A DNA stretch of 64,000 nt from Desulfobacteraceae bacterium (GTDB taxonomy: Bacteria > Desulfobacterota > Desulfobacteria > Desulfobacterales > Desulfococcaceae). Shown piece after piece: positions 52,469 through 61,785 of this stretch. Below the pieces are notes generated by a model, which was given only the letters and a program-made list of their open reading frames with translations, ran no database searches and was not told the DNA's origin. Within the stretch, counting starts at the first letter, position 1. Every line of letters begins with the position of its first letter. The stretch spans positions 62,001-126,000 of the forward strand of contig JAABRU010000001.1 of the NCBI GenBank assembly GCA_011390755.1. Direction: 5' to 3'. The position numbers and the translations under genes are program-made.

Positions 52469-54682
52469 ATGTCAAGACTAGTTGCATTCGCCGGAATTCA
52501 GGGCGGTTATAATATTGTATCCAAAGTGGAAGGTCGCCTGCAAAGAGCATTGGAGAGCTTTGATGCCACCACAAAGGTCGGTTTTCCCAATACGGCCTAC
52601 TATCTTCCGGTTATCTACTCCCTGCTGGGTATCAAGGTGGAAAAACTGGAAGATATGCGGAAACCCCTGGAAGTTACCCGTCAGCTTCTGCCACCCCATA
52701 TCAAAGGTTCCCATCATCTGCCTTACCTGGGCTCCCTGCTGGATGCGGGAATGGCCGCTCTGTTTGCTTTTGAAATTGACGAGGCCCTCCGTTATCTGGA
52801 AGAACCGGATTTTTATTTTGTTTCTGAAGAGACAGAACCGGAAAACGGGAAAATATGGCTGGGTGCTGCCGAAGATACCATTTTCAGAAAACGCGGCGTG
52901 GAATTTGTGGACGGTTCCGCTCCCGGATTTGCCGCCATCGTAGGCGCTGCACCGAACCCGGAAATTGCCAAAAAAATTATTGAAGAATACCAGAAACGCT
53001 CCATTTATGTATTCCTGGCCGCCAATCAGAACGGCACCACCATGTCCGAACAGCTTGTCGAAGCCGGTGTGGAAATCGGCTGGAATACCAAAATTGTTCC
53101 TTTCGGTCCGGATATTTCTTCGGCCATTTTCGCCCTGGGCTTTGCCAACCGTGTTGCCATGGCCTTCGGCGGTGTGCCGGCCGGTGATTACAAAAAAATC
53201 CTGATGTACAACAAAGACCGTGTATTTGCCTTTGTCAACGCACTGGGTGATGTCAATGCGGAATGGGCCGCAGCCGCAGCCGGCTGTGTCAACTGGGGCT
53301 TCCCCACCATCGCAGACACCGACATTCCGGAAATTCTGCCCACCGGTATCTGTACCTACGAACATGTTGTCGGCAACATCGGTCATGATGAAATCGTGGA
53401 AAAATCCATTGAAACCCGCGGTCTCAAAGTCCATGTGGCCCAGATTGACATTCCCTGCTCCTTTGGCCCTGCATATGAGGGCGAGCGTGTCCGCGGCAAA
53501 GACCTCTTTGCCCAGGCGGGCGGCGGCAAAACCCAGTGTACGGAGTACCTGGAAATAGCCGATATGAATGCCATTGATGACGGTAAGGTCACCGTAATCG
53601 GCAAAGACATTCCGGATATGAAAGAAGGGGATGTATTCCCCCTGGCCATCTTCCTGCAGGTGGCGGGCCGGGAATTCCAGAAAGACTTCGAACCCATCCT
53701 GGAACGGCAGATTCACCACCTCATCAACTATATCCAGGGTGTCATGCATGCCGGACAGCGGGATATCGCCTGGGTCCGCATCAGCAAAGCTGCTGTGGAA
53801 AAAGGTTTTACCCTGCAGGATCTCGGCAAAGTGCTGCACAACAAACTCCACGGCGATTTCTCTGCCATTCTGGACAAAATCGAGGTCACACTTTATACCG
53901 ACCAGAAAGATGTGGATAAAATCACTGCCAAAGCCAGGGCCGCCTATAAATACAGAGATGAGCGCGTGGATCAGATGACGGACGAGGATGTGGAAACCTT
54001 CTATTCCTGTACCCTCTGCCAGTCTTTTGCCCCCAGTCATGTCTGCTCCGTCAGCCCCGAAAGAACCGGTCTCTGCGGCGCGTACAACTGGATGGACTGC
54101 AAGGCCGCCTATCAGATCAATCCCACCGGCCCCAACCAGCCCATTCAGAAAGGTGAGGTTCTGGATCCCAAACTGGGGCGGTTCAAAGGTGTGGATGAAT
54201 TCGTTTCCAAGGCATCCCGCGGCGCTATTACCCATTACAACTTTTATTCCATGGTTCATGCGCCCATGACCACCTGCGGCTGCTGCGAATGTATTGCTGC
54301 CATGCTGCCGGCCTGTAACGGTGTGATGACAGTTAACCGGGAATACACCGGGGAAACCCCCTGCGGCATGAAGTTTACCACACTGGCCGGTGTGATGGGC
54401 GGCGGTGCTTCTTCTCCGGGCTTTGTGGGCCATTCCAAATACAACATTACCCAGCGCAAGTTCATTCTGGGCGACGGCGGTCTCCTCCGCATGGTATGGA
54501 TGCCCAAAATGCTCAAAGAGGAACTCAGGGAACGCCTGGAAAAACGCGGGGCGGAAATGGGGATGCCGGATCTGATTGACAGAATCGCGGATGAAACCGT
54601 CGGTCTCACCGAGGAAGAAATTCTGCCCTTCCTCCAGGAAAAGAAACATCCGGCCCTGGAAATGGAACAGCTGGTCGGATAA
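52469..54682 (+). CDS. acsB: Acetyl-CoA synthase (CODH/ACS alpha/beta subunit)
   Basis: 737 aa, full length, GGAGGA before ATG 52469. Bears the A-cluster ligands: CTLCQSFAPSHVC with GLCGAYNW, and the Cys-Gly-Cys of TTCGCCEC that binds the distal nickel. Makes or splits acetyl-CoA from CO, CoA and the methyl group of the corrinoid protein. In a complete-oxidising sulfate reducer it runs mostly in the splitting direction. The CO dehydrogenase gene (acsA) is not in the window. Confidence 0.97.
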   Translation: MSRLVAFAGIQGGYNIVSKVEGRLQRALESFDATTKVGFPNTAYYLPVIYSLLGIKVEKLEDMRKPLEVTRQLLPPHIKGSHHLPYLGSLLDAGMAALFAFEIDEALRYLEEPDFYFVSEETEPENGKIWLGAAEDTIFRKRGVEFVDGSAPGFAAIVGAAPNPEIAKKIIEEYQKRSIYVFLAANQNGTTMSEQLVEAGVEIGWNTKIVPFGPDISSAIFALGFANRVAMAFGGVPAGDYKKILMYNKDRVFAFVNALGDVNAEWAAAAAGCVNWGFPTIADTDIPEILPTGICTYEHVVGNIGHDEIVEKSIETRGLKVHVAQIDIPCSFGPAYEGERVRGKDLFAQAGGGKTQCTEYLEIADMNAIDDGKVTVIGKDIPDMKEGDVFPLAIFLQVAGREFQKDFEPILERQIHHLINYIQGVMHAGQRDIAWVRISKAAVEKGFTLQDLGKVLHNKLHGDFSAILDKIEVTLYTDQKDVDKITAKARAAYKYRDERVDQMTDEDVETFYSCTLCQSFAPSHVCSVSPERTGLCGAYNWMDCKAAYQINPTGPNQPIQKGEVLDPKLGRFKGVDEFVSKASRGAITHYNFYSMVHAPMTTCGCCECIAAMLPACNGVMTVNREYTGETPCGMKFTTLAGVMGGGASSPGFVGHSKYNITQRKFILGDGGLLRMVWMPKMLKEELRERLEKRGAEMGMPDLIDRIADETVGLTEEEILPFLQEKKHPALEMEQLVG

Positions 54683-54796
54683 TTGGGGAATTCGGAGCGC
54701 ATTGCTCCTTTATGAATCAATCCGTATCGGTGTCCGGATACCGGGTAATTTCCATATCCGGTATCCGCACCTGACTATATAGTAAGGAGACAAAGA

Positions 54797-56140
54797 ATGG
54801 CATTAACCGGTATTCAGATTTTCAAACTCCTGCCGAAAACCAACTGTAAAGAGTGCGGTGTTCCCACCTGTCTGGCATTTGCCATGAACCTGGCATCGGG
54901 CAAGGCAGAATTGGACGCCTGCCCTTATGTATCTGATGAAGCACGGGAAAAACTGGCGGCTGCTTCCGCTCCCCCCATCCTGCCCGTGGAAATCGGAAAA
55001 GGGGTCCGTAAACGTGTGGTCGGCGGAGAAACCGTTCTCTACCGTCATGAAAAAACTTTCTTTAACGCCACAGCATTTGCTGCCACTGTTGCATCGGATA
55101 TTGCCGATGCCGATCTGGAGAAAAAACTCAAAGGATGGAATGCCCTTCAGTATGAAAGGGTGGGCCTGAACCTGAGACCGGAACTGGTGGCAGTGAAGGA
55201 TGTGAACGGCAATGCGGATGCCTTTGCCAAAGTTGCCAAAACCGTAGCCGAAACATCGGAATTCAATGTGATTCTCATGTCGGAAAAAGAAGACGTGATG
55301 AAAGCCGGTGTGGAAGCCTGCAAATTCAAAAGACCCGTCATCTGTGCTGCCACAGCGGACAATATTGATGCCTACGGCGCACTGGCAAAAGACAATGATC
55401 TGCCCATCGTGGTCAAAGCAGAATCCGTAGATGCCCTGCAGGCCTTAACCGGCAAACTGGTGGACATGGGGCATAAAAAGATTATCCTTGACTCCGGTGC
55501 CAGAGAAGTGAAACAGGCCATGGAAGATCAGGTGGCCATGAGACGTTCCGCCCTGAAAGACGGCAACCGCAGCCTGGGATTTCCCACCATTGTCTTCCCC
55601 TGTGAAATGGCCCCCAACCTGGATATGGAAACCCTGATTGCGGGTATGTTTGTGGCCAAATACGGGGCAGTTGTGGTACTCTCCGATTTCACAGGTGAAA
55701 GCATCTTCCCGCTGCTGCTGGAACGCCTTAATATCTATACCGATCCGCAGCGACCCATGACCGTGACCGAAGGTATCTATCCCATCGGCAACCCGGATGA
55801 AAATTCACCCGTAATGGTTACCACCAACTTTGCCCTGACCTATTTCATCGTCTGCGGTGAGATCGAAGGCAGCAAAGTACCGAGCTGGCTGCTCATCAAA
55901 GATGCCGAAGGTCTGTCTGTTCTCACTGCCTGGGCCGCCGGGAAATTCTCCGGCGATGATGTGGGCATGTTTGTGAAAAAATGCGGTATTGAAGACAAAA
56001 TCAAACACAAAGAGCTCATCATCCCGGGGTATGCGGCAGCCATCGCAGGAGATGTGGAAGAGGAACTGCCCGGCTGGACCATTACGGTCGGTCCCAGAGA
56101 AGCGGCCCATATTCCCGCATTCCTGAAAGGCAAAGTCTGA
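54797..56140 (+). CDS. acsC: Corrinoid iron-sulfur protein large (gamma) subunit
   Basis: 447 aa. N-terminal [4Fe-4S] domain with CKECGVPTCLAFA and a fourth Cys in DACPYVS, then the TIM barrel and the C-terminal cobamide-binding region (GMFVKKCGIEDK...IIPGYAAAIAGDVEEELPGW). Receives the methyl group from AcsE and passes it to AcsB. Ribosome site AAGGAG before ATG 54797. Confidence 0.96.
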   Translation: MALTGIQIFKLLPKTNCKECGVPTCLAFAMNLASGKAELDACPYVSDEAREKLAAASAPPILPVEIGKGVRKRVVGGETVLYRHEKTFFNATAFAATVASDIADADLEKKLKGWNALQYERVGLNLRPELVAVKDVNGNADAFAKVAKTVAETSEFNVILMSEKEDVMKAGVEACKFKRPVICAATADNIDAYGALAKDNDLPIVVKAESVDALQALTGKLVDMGHKKIILDSGAREVKQAMEDQVAMRRSALKDGNRSLGFPTIVFPCEMAPNLDMETLIAGMFVAKYGAVVVLSDFTGESIFPLLLERLNIYTDPQRPMTVTEGIYPIGNPDENSPVMVTTNFALTYFIVCGEIEGSKVPSWLLIKDAEGLSVLTAWAAGKFSGDDVGMFVKKCGIEDKIKHKELIIPGYAAAIAGDVEEELPGWTITVGPREAAHIPAFLKGKV

Positions 56141-56249
56141 TAGCAGTCAATAGCAGACCGTTCTGATTCGACAATCCCCCTTTTCCCGAAAGGGAGGGGG
56201 GGATTTGAGCAGTATTTCCCCCTGTATATTTCTGATTCAGGGGAACTAT

Positions 56250-56285
56250 TGTATTGTCAGGTGTATTGTCAGGTGTATTGTCAGG
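56250..56285 (+). repeat. 12-bp triplet tandem repeat
   Basis: TGTATTGTCAGG three times in a row. The third unit merges with the left end of G2 (GTCAGGGTTAAAATGACGGG). May be slippage at the element edge. Confidence 0.85.
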
Positions 56286-56403
56286 GTTAAAATGACGGGT
56301 ATCCGGAACATCGGCGGAACCGCAGGGGGTGTGCGGCTTCGGGGCATATGCAGTAGGCCCTTGCAGGAATCAGTTCTCCCGTCATTTTCATGTTGACAGA
56401 ACA
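56271..56403. repeat. MITE-like element, family G, copy G2
   Basis: Right end CCGTCATTTTCATGTTGACA-GAACAC matches G1. Left end GTCAGGGTTAAAATGACGGG. The central palindrome is decayed. Inside the acs operon, between acsC and acsE. Confidence 0.75.
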
Positions 56404-56450
56404 CTATTTTATTTTACGCATAACAGATGCGTTGAGGAGGAAAGTTTTTT

Positions 56451-57377
56451 ATGGCTAAATTAAAAGATCATTTGCGTCCCCTGAATGAAGGTGAATTCTG
56501 GGTAATCGGAGAAAGTCTGAATGTCATCGGAAAAGAAATCGGACGGGCTTTCAAAGAACGCGATCCCAAACCCATTCAGCGGGAAGCACTGGTTCAGAAA
56601 GAAAAAGGCGTGGACCTGATTGATATCAACCTGGGACCGGCAAAAAAAGACGGTCACGAACTGATGCCCTGGGTGGTGGAAACGGTGCAGGAAGTGGTGG
56701 ATGATATTCCTCTGGTACTGGACACCTCCAATATCGAAGCCATCCGGGCCGCTTTGCCCAAATGCAAACTGCCCCCCATGGTCAACTCCATCATGGTACG
56801 TCCGGCACGGTATGAAGCCATGATTCCCATGGCAGCGGAATTCGGTGCGGATTTCTGCGCGCTGATGTGGGGCCCCGAAGGTCTGCCCCGTGATGAAAAC
56901 GAAAGAGCCGCACTGCTGGTGGAACTCATGACGGTTGCCAATGAAGCCGGTATTGAAAACGACCAGATGTGGGTGGACGGCATTGTAACACCCGTAAACA
57001 TTCAGCAGCCCCAGGCCATTTCCCTGCTGAATTTTATGGATATGCTGCCGGAAATTATGCCGGGCGCACTGAGCACCTGCGGTGTTTCCAACATATCCAG
57101 CGGTATTCCGGATAACCTGCGCCATGTAATGAATATCACCTATACGGCCATGCTCTGCCATCACGGCATGAAATCCTTTATTGCAGACTGCAAAGACGAC
57201 ATCACGATGGATATGGCCCACGGCAAACGGAAAGACATTCTGGATGTGGTGAAAAAAGTCATGGACGGTGAATCTGTGGATATGGCCAGTCTTTCCCAGG
57301 AACTGCAGCATTATGTAAAATCCACCAACGTAATCCTCGGGAAAACCCTGTTCTCCGATTCCTGGCTGGAAGTATAA
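56451..57377 (+). CDS. acsE: Methyltetrahydrofolate:corrinoid/iron-sulfur protein methyltransferase
   Basis: 308 aa pterin-binding TIM barrel (MeTr). GESLNVIGKEIGRAF, LIDINLGPAKKDG and LVLDTSNIEAIRAAL line the pterin site; SNISSGIPDNLRHV follows near the end. Moves the methyl group between tetrahydrofolate and the corrinoid protein AcsCD. GAGGAGG before ATG 56451. Last gene of the acs operon, followed by a terminator. Confidence 0.96.
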   Translation: MAKLKDHLRPLNEGEFWVIGESLNVIGKEIGRAFKERDPKPIQREALVQKEKGVDLIDINLGPAKKDGHELMPWVVETVQEVVDDIPLVLDTSNIEAIRAALPKCKLPPMVNSIMVRPARYEAMIPMAAEFGADFCALMWGPEGLPRDENERAALLVELMTVANEAGIENDQMWVDGIVTPVNIQQPQAISLLNFMDMLPEIMPGALSTCGVSNISSGIPDNLRHVMNITYTAMLCHHGMKSFIADCKDDITMDMAHGKRKDILDVVKKVMDGESVDMASLSQELQHYVKSTNVILGKTLFSDSWLEV

Positions 57378-57409
57378 TTTTTTCTGAACTAATTATGCGC
57401 AGCAGCATG

Positions 57410-57439
57410 AAACCCTGTCCGGACGGACAGGGTTTTTTT
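57410..57439 (+). terminator. Rho-independent terminator of the acs operon
   Basis: AACCCTGTCCG pairs with CGGACAGGGTT, followed by T-run, 33 nt after the acsE stop codon. Confidence 0.92.
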
Positions 57440-57496
57440 GTTTTCTGCAATGGGAAAGTTCCGTCCGTTCTGACCGTTCTGATCCTGCGGGGAACT

Positions 57497-59629
57497 TTAT
57501 TCCGGGATAATAAGTGTATGATCGAGAAACAGAATCCTATCTTCCGGAACAGGGGTTTCTGATATGTCCGGCACATTTTCCTTTGTGATGGGCGGAATGC
57601 TGCCGTCTTCCCTGCTCCCTCTGGGAACAGTCCTGACAAGCTGATCCGGCGGCAGTTCTTTTCTTTTTTTCAGATGTGCCAGCATCAGATCCAGGGAATG
57701 TATCATATAATAATGGATGGGAACAAACAGGGAGGCAAAACCCGGCAGTATGTTGAATGCATCCATATGGTGGGCATTGAGAATCTCATAATAACGAAGA
57801 CCGGAATTTTCCCCTTCCGTCATGCGGTTCAGCCCCAGATAGGGGCGGGAGCTGTGATTGGGGGGAAGGATGGCATCACTGCGCCCGTGGAAAATAATGA
57901 CCGGAAGTCCCCGGAGATTTCCCGAAGCCCGCACCGCTGCGATTCCTTCCTGAATCCGTTCATACTGTATTTTTTCCTCCCCCTGCAGGGGATTTCCCTT
58001 TTCATCCTTTCCTGCTGCAAGTCTGCGCAGACGCATGGCCCCTTCCGAATTCATATCCTGCACCCCTGTTCCGGATACAGAATAGCGGTTCACCATAGGG
58101 CCGGATTCGGATTCATTATTGATGATTTCGATTTCTCCCAAAGGCAGCAGGGGGCGGGACAGTTTTGGATTCAGTCGGGCAAGCGTTTCCCACTGCTCTT
58201 CTGTCACCGGGCAGGGGGGCATGGGGGGGATGCCTGCGCTTTTGCAGAAGAATGCCGCCAGCTGCGCTTTGTTCAGGGGGGCCGGTCTGAGATCGTCCCC
58301 GTATCCGGCAAAACTGAAACCCGCCAGGTTATCTGCAGGACTGAACTGTCCGTAGGCATTGGCATAGGTCAGTGCAATGCTTTCAGAAACACAGAGATTG
58401 TAATGGGCAGGCTGAATCCGGTTCTGTTCTTCCAGTATTCCATAATCATTTATTATTTTCTGGGCTTCCTTTGCCTGATCTTCCGGAAGGGATGATGTCA
58501 GCAATCCTCTTTCTGCCAAAAAGCGGCACCGGTTTTTACACAGTTCCTCATCCAGCACATTCAGGGGGGCCGTATCCCGGAGTTCCGGAGAAAGATTGGC
58601 ACAGGGCTGATAAAGACTGAGCAGGCTGTGGTAATCCAGAAGATTTCTGCTGTGATTGGGATATTTCCATATTTTATCCCCCTGCCGGATAATGAGTTTT
58701 TCCATGGGCCGGGGGCATATATTGGGTTCGGAGGCCACGACACCCCGGATCAGTCCTTTACTGTCCTGTTCGGCAGCACGGAGTACGGCACTTCCGCCGT
58801 TGGAAATTCCCGCGGCAATGACAGGGGTATTTTCCGGCCGGATGAGGGCTTTGTCCTCATTTTCCGGTTCTGCCCTGCCGAAGTTTTCCGGCAGATTCAG
58901 TATATAAAAGGCAAATGCAATGGCCTGCAGCACATTCTTTCCCCAGTCTTTTTCCGGATTCTGCCGGGAATGGGCATGTTTGACCGCGATGCGGAAAGGA
59001 TATTTGTTCCGGAATTCTTCCGAATCCGCATCTGCCCTGAAGTGGGCATTCTGTCCCGCGGATGCGGCATCCTGCCTTTGGCCGCGGAGAATACTGACCG
59101 TATCCGAATGCAAATCGTGTATACCTGTTCCCGTGCCTTTGTCCGTATATGCCACGGCAAAACCGCGCCTGAGGGCCCATTCCCCCACCACGCCGACGGC
59201 CCCGTATATGCCCCGTGAACCCGAAGAGGCCGTTGCAATGATGCAGGGATTTTCCGGATCAAAATTTTCCGGAATCTGAAGCATCAGTGTTACATTCTGC
59301 TGTCCCCGGCCTTCATCGGCAAAAGCCAGATATTCTTTTCCGGCAATTTTTCCCTCATCTTTTCGAAAAGAACCGTCCGGATTTACGCCCGGCCCGAAAA
59401 ACAGACCGTAGCCTCCGCCCTGCGACATATCCATCAGTCCCCGGTAGTCATAATAAATGGCAGCGGAACGCAGTTCCGCCCCATGGGGATTATCCGCATC
59501 CGAAAAAGCAGGTTCTTTTGCAGTCATCAGACCGCTTTTACCGAAACCGCCGGTCAGCAGATCATCTTTAATGCCGTCAAATATACTTGTATGAATCTCA
59601 CTCTGGATAAATTCAGGTTTCGGGATCAT
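57497..59629 (-). CDS. D-(-)-3-hydroxybutyrate oligomer hydrolase
   Basis: 710 aa from ATG 59629 (GGAG six bases upstream; the frame is open to GTG 59668). Matches the PF10605 family: SGLMTAKEPAFSD, ATASSGSRGIYGAVG, FAVAYTDKGTGTG, catalytic Ser in AAGISNGGSAVLRAA, and a C-terminal His in ILNAHHMDAF. Cleaves short 3-hydroxybutyrate oligomers to monomers, feeding acetoacetyl-CoA and then the acs pathway. No signal peptide is apparent, which suggests intracellular polyhydroxybutyrate turnover. Confidence 0.9.
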   Translation of the reverse strand: MIPKPEFIQSEIHTSIFDGIKDDLLTGGFGKSGLMTAKEPAFSDADNPHGAELRSAAIYYDYRGLMDMSQGGGYGLFFGPGVNPDGSFRKDEGKIAGKEYLAFADEGRGQQNVTLMLQIPENFDPENPCIIATASSGSRGIYGAVGVVGEWALRRGFAVAYTDKGTGTGIHDLHSDTVSILRGQRQDAASAGQNAHFRADADSEEFRNKYPFRIAVKHAHSRQNPEKDWGKNVLQAIAFAFYILNLPENFGRAEPENEDKALIRPENTPVIAAGISNGGSAVLRAAEQDSKGLIRGVVASEPNICPRPMEKLIIRQGDKIWKYPNHSRNLLDYHSLLSLYQPCANLSPELRDTAPLNVLDEELCKNRCRFLAERGLLTSSLPEDQAKEAQKIINDYGILEEQNRIQPAHYNLCVSESIALTYANAYGQFSPADNLAGFSFAGYGDDLRPAPLNKAQLAAFFCKSAGIPPMPPCPVTEEQWETLARLNPKLSRPLLPLGEIEIINNESESGPMVNRYSVSGTGVQDMNSEGAMRLRRLAAGKDEKGNPLQGEEKIQYERIQEGIAAVRASGNLRGLPVIIFHGRSDAILPPNHSSRPYLGLNRMTEGENSGLRYYEILNAHHMDAFNILPGFASLFVPIHYYMIHSLDLMLAHLKKRKELPPDQLVRTVPRGSREDGSIPPITKENVPDISETPVPEDRILFLDHTLIIPE

Positions 59630-59752
59630 GGGCACTCCGTTTTTTATATCAGTAACCTGCTTGTACACAATGTCATTGACGTAAGACTCCCCTTCCGCCG
59701 GGGTCTTTCCCTTTGCCTCTCCTTTGCTGTTTTCTTTTCAGGAAATGATCTG

Positions 59753-59846
59753 GGTGGTCTGTCAAATACATTTTTTACCCTTTTCAAAAGTCCGGCACTC
59801 CTCCGCAGCTTTTCTGAGTGTGCAGAAATATATTTGACAGTCCGCT
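59753..59846. repeat. MITE-like element, family B, copy B2 (no palindrome)
   Basis: 94 bp, ends TGGTCTGTCAAATACATTTT and inverse of AATATATTTGACAGTCCGCT. Shares CTCCTCCGCAGCTTTTCTGA with B1 but lacks the 51-bp central palindrome. Confidence 0.82.
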
Positions 59847-59884
59847 TATGCTTTTCACGCTTCCCTAAGATTGTCCGAACCCCT

Positions 59885-60556
59885 TTACAGACAGTTTTCA
59901 TCCCGGTATTCCTGAAAAACCGCCATTTGTTCCGGTGTCAGGATTTTTTCCAGTTCATCCGTCAGTTCCGGGGCGCATTTCCACCATTCCCGGCAGAAAC
60001 TTTTTTTCTCTCCGCAATCTCGGTCCCTGTAAGAATGCGGCCTTTTATCCCAGAAATCTGCCAAAAAGGGGCGCAGTTTTTCCGTCTGGTCCGCGCGCAG
60101 GTCCAGCCGGTGCTGCAGACGGGAGAGTATTTTCTCCGGATATCCTCTCCGGCGGGGCATATCTTTGTGACGTTTTCCCCTGTGATGCATCCATCTTTTC
60201 TGCATCCTTTCCTGTATCCGATCCATCTCTTTCTGCTGTGCCGGATTCAGCACGGATTTAATTGACAGAATATGACGGTTGACAATTTCTTCCGCATCGG
60301 GCCGGTTTTTCTCCATAAAGGTGTTCAGTTCTTCCCGCAGTGCTTCGGCATTTTTATTTACAGCAGTTTTTTGTTCCGGACTCAAATCCAGTTCTCTTTC
60401 CAGTTTTCCGATAAATCTGGGAATCAGCATTCCGGGCGGCCCCTGTATCATCTTCAGAAATCTTTCTTTCATAAAGATATAGGTTCCCAGAGAACCGAAC
60501 ATTCCCCCAAGAAGAAAAATCAGGAGAATACCTGCCATGATTTTATATTTATTCAT
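59885..60556 (-). CDS. CnrX/Spy-like membrane-anchored periplasmic protein
   Basis: 223 aa from ATG 60556. N-terminal anchor (IMAGILLIFLLGGMFGSLG), then helical repeats with the LTxxQ-type motifs LSPEQKTAVNK, LNPAQQKEMDR, LRADQTEKL and LTPEQMAVFQ. Such proteins sense metal or misfolded protein in the periplasm. Together with the sigma factor (61112) and the small membrane protein (60777) this resembles the CnrYXH layout, so it may signal through the anti-sigma protein. His and Cys clusters (HHRGKRH, CREWWKC) could bind metal. Confidence 0.8.
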   Translation of the reverse strand: MNKYKIMAGILLIFLLGGMFGSLGTYIFMKERFLKMIQGPPGMLIPRFIGKLERELDLSPEQKTAVNKNAEALREELNTFMEKNRPDAEEIVNRHILSIKSVLNPAQQKEMDRIQERMQKRWMHHRGKRHKDMPRRRGYPEKILSRLQHRLDLRADQTEKLRPFLADFWDKRPHSYRDRDCGEKKSFCREWWKCAPELTDELEKILTPEQMAVFQEYRDENCL

Positions 60557-60639
60557 TATAATCAATTCTGTAAATGTTCATGCAATTATTTTCGGGGGTA
60601 GGGCTTTCGGAAATTTCCCCTGCGTCCTTTCCTTATTAT

Positions 60640-60776
60640 CCTGCATTATTCACAAATTTTACCAGGAACACGGTATCTCATTGATAAATAGATGGATTCA
60701 TAAAAATGACAAAAAAACTCTGTTTTTTGACAATTCCTGAATTTACAGCAGAAACTGTGTTTATGAATCATTCAGG
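60640..60776. repeat. MITE-like element, family M, copy M2
   Basis: 137 bp, ends CCTGCATTATTCACAAATTT and inverse of TTTATGAATCATTCAGG. Ends one base before the stop codon of the small membrane protein gene, as M1 does at the VWA gene. Confidence 0.7.
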
Positions 60777-61094
60777 TTATAAAATCCCGAAGGTCTGCAC
60801 CATGCCGAACCCCAAAGGATCTTTCATAAAAAGCTGGGCCATTTCGTATTCCGCCTGAAAATCTGCCCGGAATGTGTACAAAGACAGAATCAGCAGCAAA
60901 ACACAGGCGGTTGCGGCAAAACGCCAGACAAAGCGGTTGAAAACTGCCAGGTCTCCGGTTTCTGAATGAATCGCTTTTGAAAGACGGATCCGCCGCATGG
61001 TCTCGTTTTGCCATCCATCCGGAATTTTAAAAAAATCTTTCTGCCTCCGGGCAGCGGCCAGCAGTTTCAGGATTTCTGTTTCTCTGTTTTTCAT
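60777..61094 (-). CDS. Small single-pass membrane protein, putative anti-sigma factor
   Basis: 105 aa: a cytoplasmic helical N-terminus (about 1-55, ending ...TGDLAVFNRFVWRF), one TM helix (AATACVLLLILSLYTF) and a short periplasmic tail. No zinc-binding HxxxCxxC motif. Lies 17 bp after the sigma factor gene and before a CnrX-like gene, so an anti-sigma role is inferred from context alone. Confidence 0.65.
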   Translation of the reverse strand: MKNRETEILKLLAAARRQKDFFKIPDGWQNETMRRIRLSKAIHSETGDLAVFNRFVWRFAATACVLLLILSLYTFRADFQAEYEMAQLFMKDPLGFGMVQTFGIL

Positions 61095-61111
61095 GTATCT
61101 GCATCCTTAAT

Positions 61112-61714
61112 TTATACATTGCCATGGAAATGGACTGTCAGCAGTTTTTTCAGTTTATTCCGTGCACGAAAGGATCGGACTTTTACATTGGCAACGCTCC
61201 AGCCCAGCATCCCCGCGGCTTCTTTTCCGGAAAGACCCTCCAGATGCACCAGTTCCAGCACCATGCGCTCTTCGGCAGAGAGATGCGCCAATGCCCAGTC
61301 CAGCAGTTCTCCGGCTTCTTTTTTCTGCGCGGCCTCTTCATAATTCTGCCCGGCTGTTTCGGAAAGGAGCCTTTCAATCCGCTCCTGCTGTGCCTCGCTC
61401 AGTGTGCTGAAAAGCACTTCCCGCTTTTTGTACTTTTCCCGCCAGTAATCATAGCAGCTTCGCACTGCTATGGCCGCGAGCCAGTTTTTAAAAGAAGATT
61501 TTTTTTTAAATTGCGGCAGAGACTCATAGGCCCGGATAAAAATATCCTGCACCTTTTCTTCCGCATCATCCGGTGGCAGATGCCGCCGGACAATGTGCAG
61601 GACAAGGGATTCATATCTGTGAAGCAGCAGCTCGAATGCATTCACATCCCCCGCGATCACTTTTTCAATAATGGCAGGATCATCGGAAGAAACGGCGGAT
61701 TGCGTGTGAGACAT
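61112..61714 (-). CDS. ECF RNA polymerase sigma factor
   Basis: 200 aa from ATG 61714. Region 2 (AFELLLHRYESLVLHIVRRHL... VQDIFIRAYESL... FKNWLAAIA) and region 4 (LSAEERMVLELVHLEGLSGK, VANVKVRSFRARNKLKKLL) are both intact. No N-terminal or C-terminal extensions. Probably directs envelope or metal stress genes, including the two flanking Spy/CnrX-like proteins. Confidence 0.93.
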   Translation of the reverse strand: MSHTQSAVSSDDPAIIEKVIAGDVNAFELLLHRYESLVLHIVRRHLPPDDAEEKVQDIFIRAYESLPQFKKKSSFKNWLAAIAVRSCYDYWREKYKKREVLFSTLSEAQQERIERLLSETAGQNYEEAAQKKEAGELLDWALAHLSAEERMVLELVHLEGLSGKEAAGMLGWSVANVKVRSFRARNKLKKLLTVHFHGNV

Positions 61715-61730
61715 TTTTTTAATAAAATAA

Positions 61731-61761
61731 GGATAATGCAGGGGGAACCCCTGCATTATCC
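61731..61761 (-). terminator. Perfect hairpin between Spy-like and sigma genes
   Basis: GGATAATGCAGGGG and CCCCTGCATTATCC form a 14-bp perfect stem with a 3-nt loop. On the minus strand it is followed by TTATTTTATT. A terminator or attenuator between the two genes, just ahead of the sigma factor start. Confidence 0.75.
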
Positions 61762-61785
61762 GAATACTGTTTATCCGAAAGGGAA

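Noticed and set aside
52478-54649. 723-codon open frame opposite acsB
   Set aside because: Same type of shadow; acsB motifs and ribosome site are on the plus strand.
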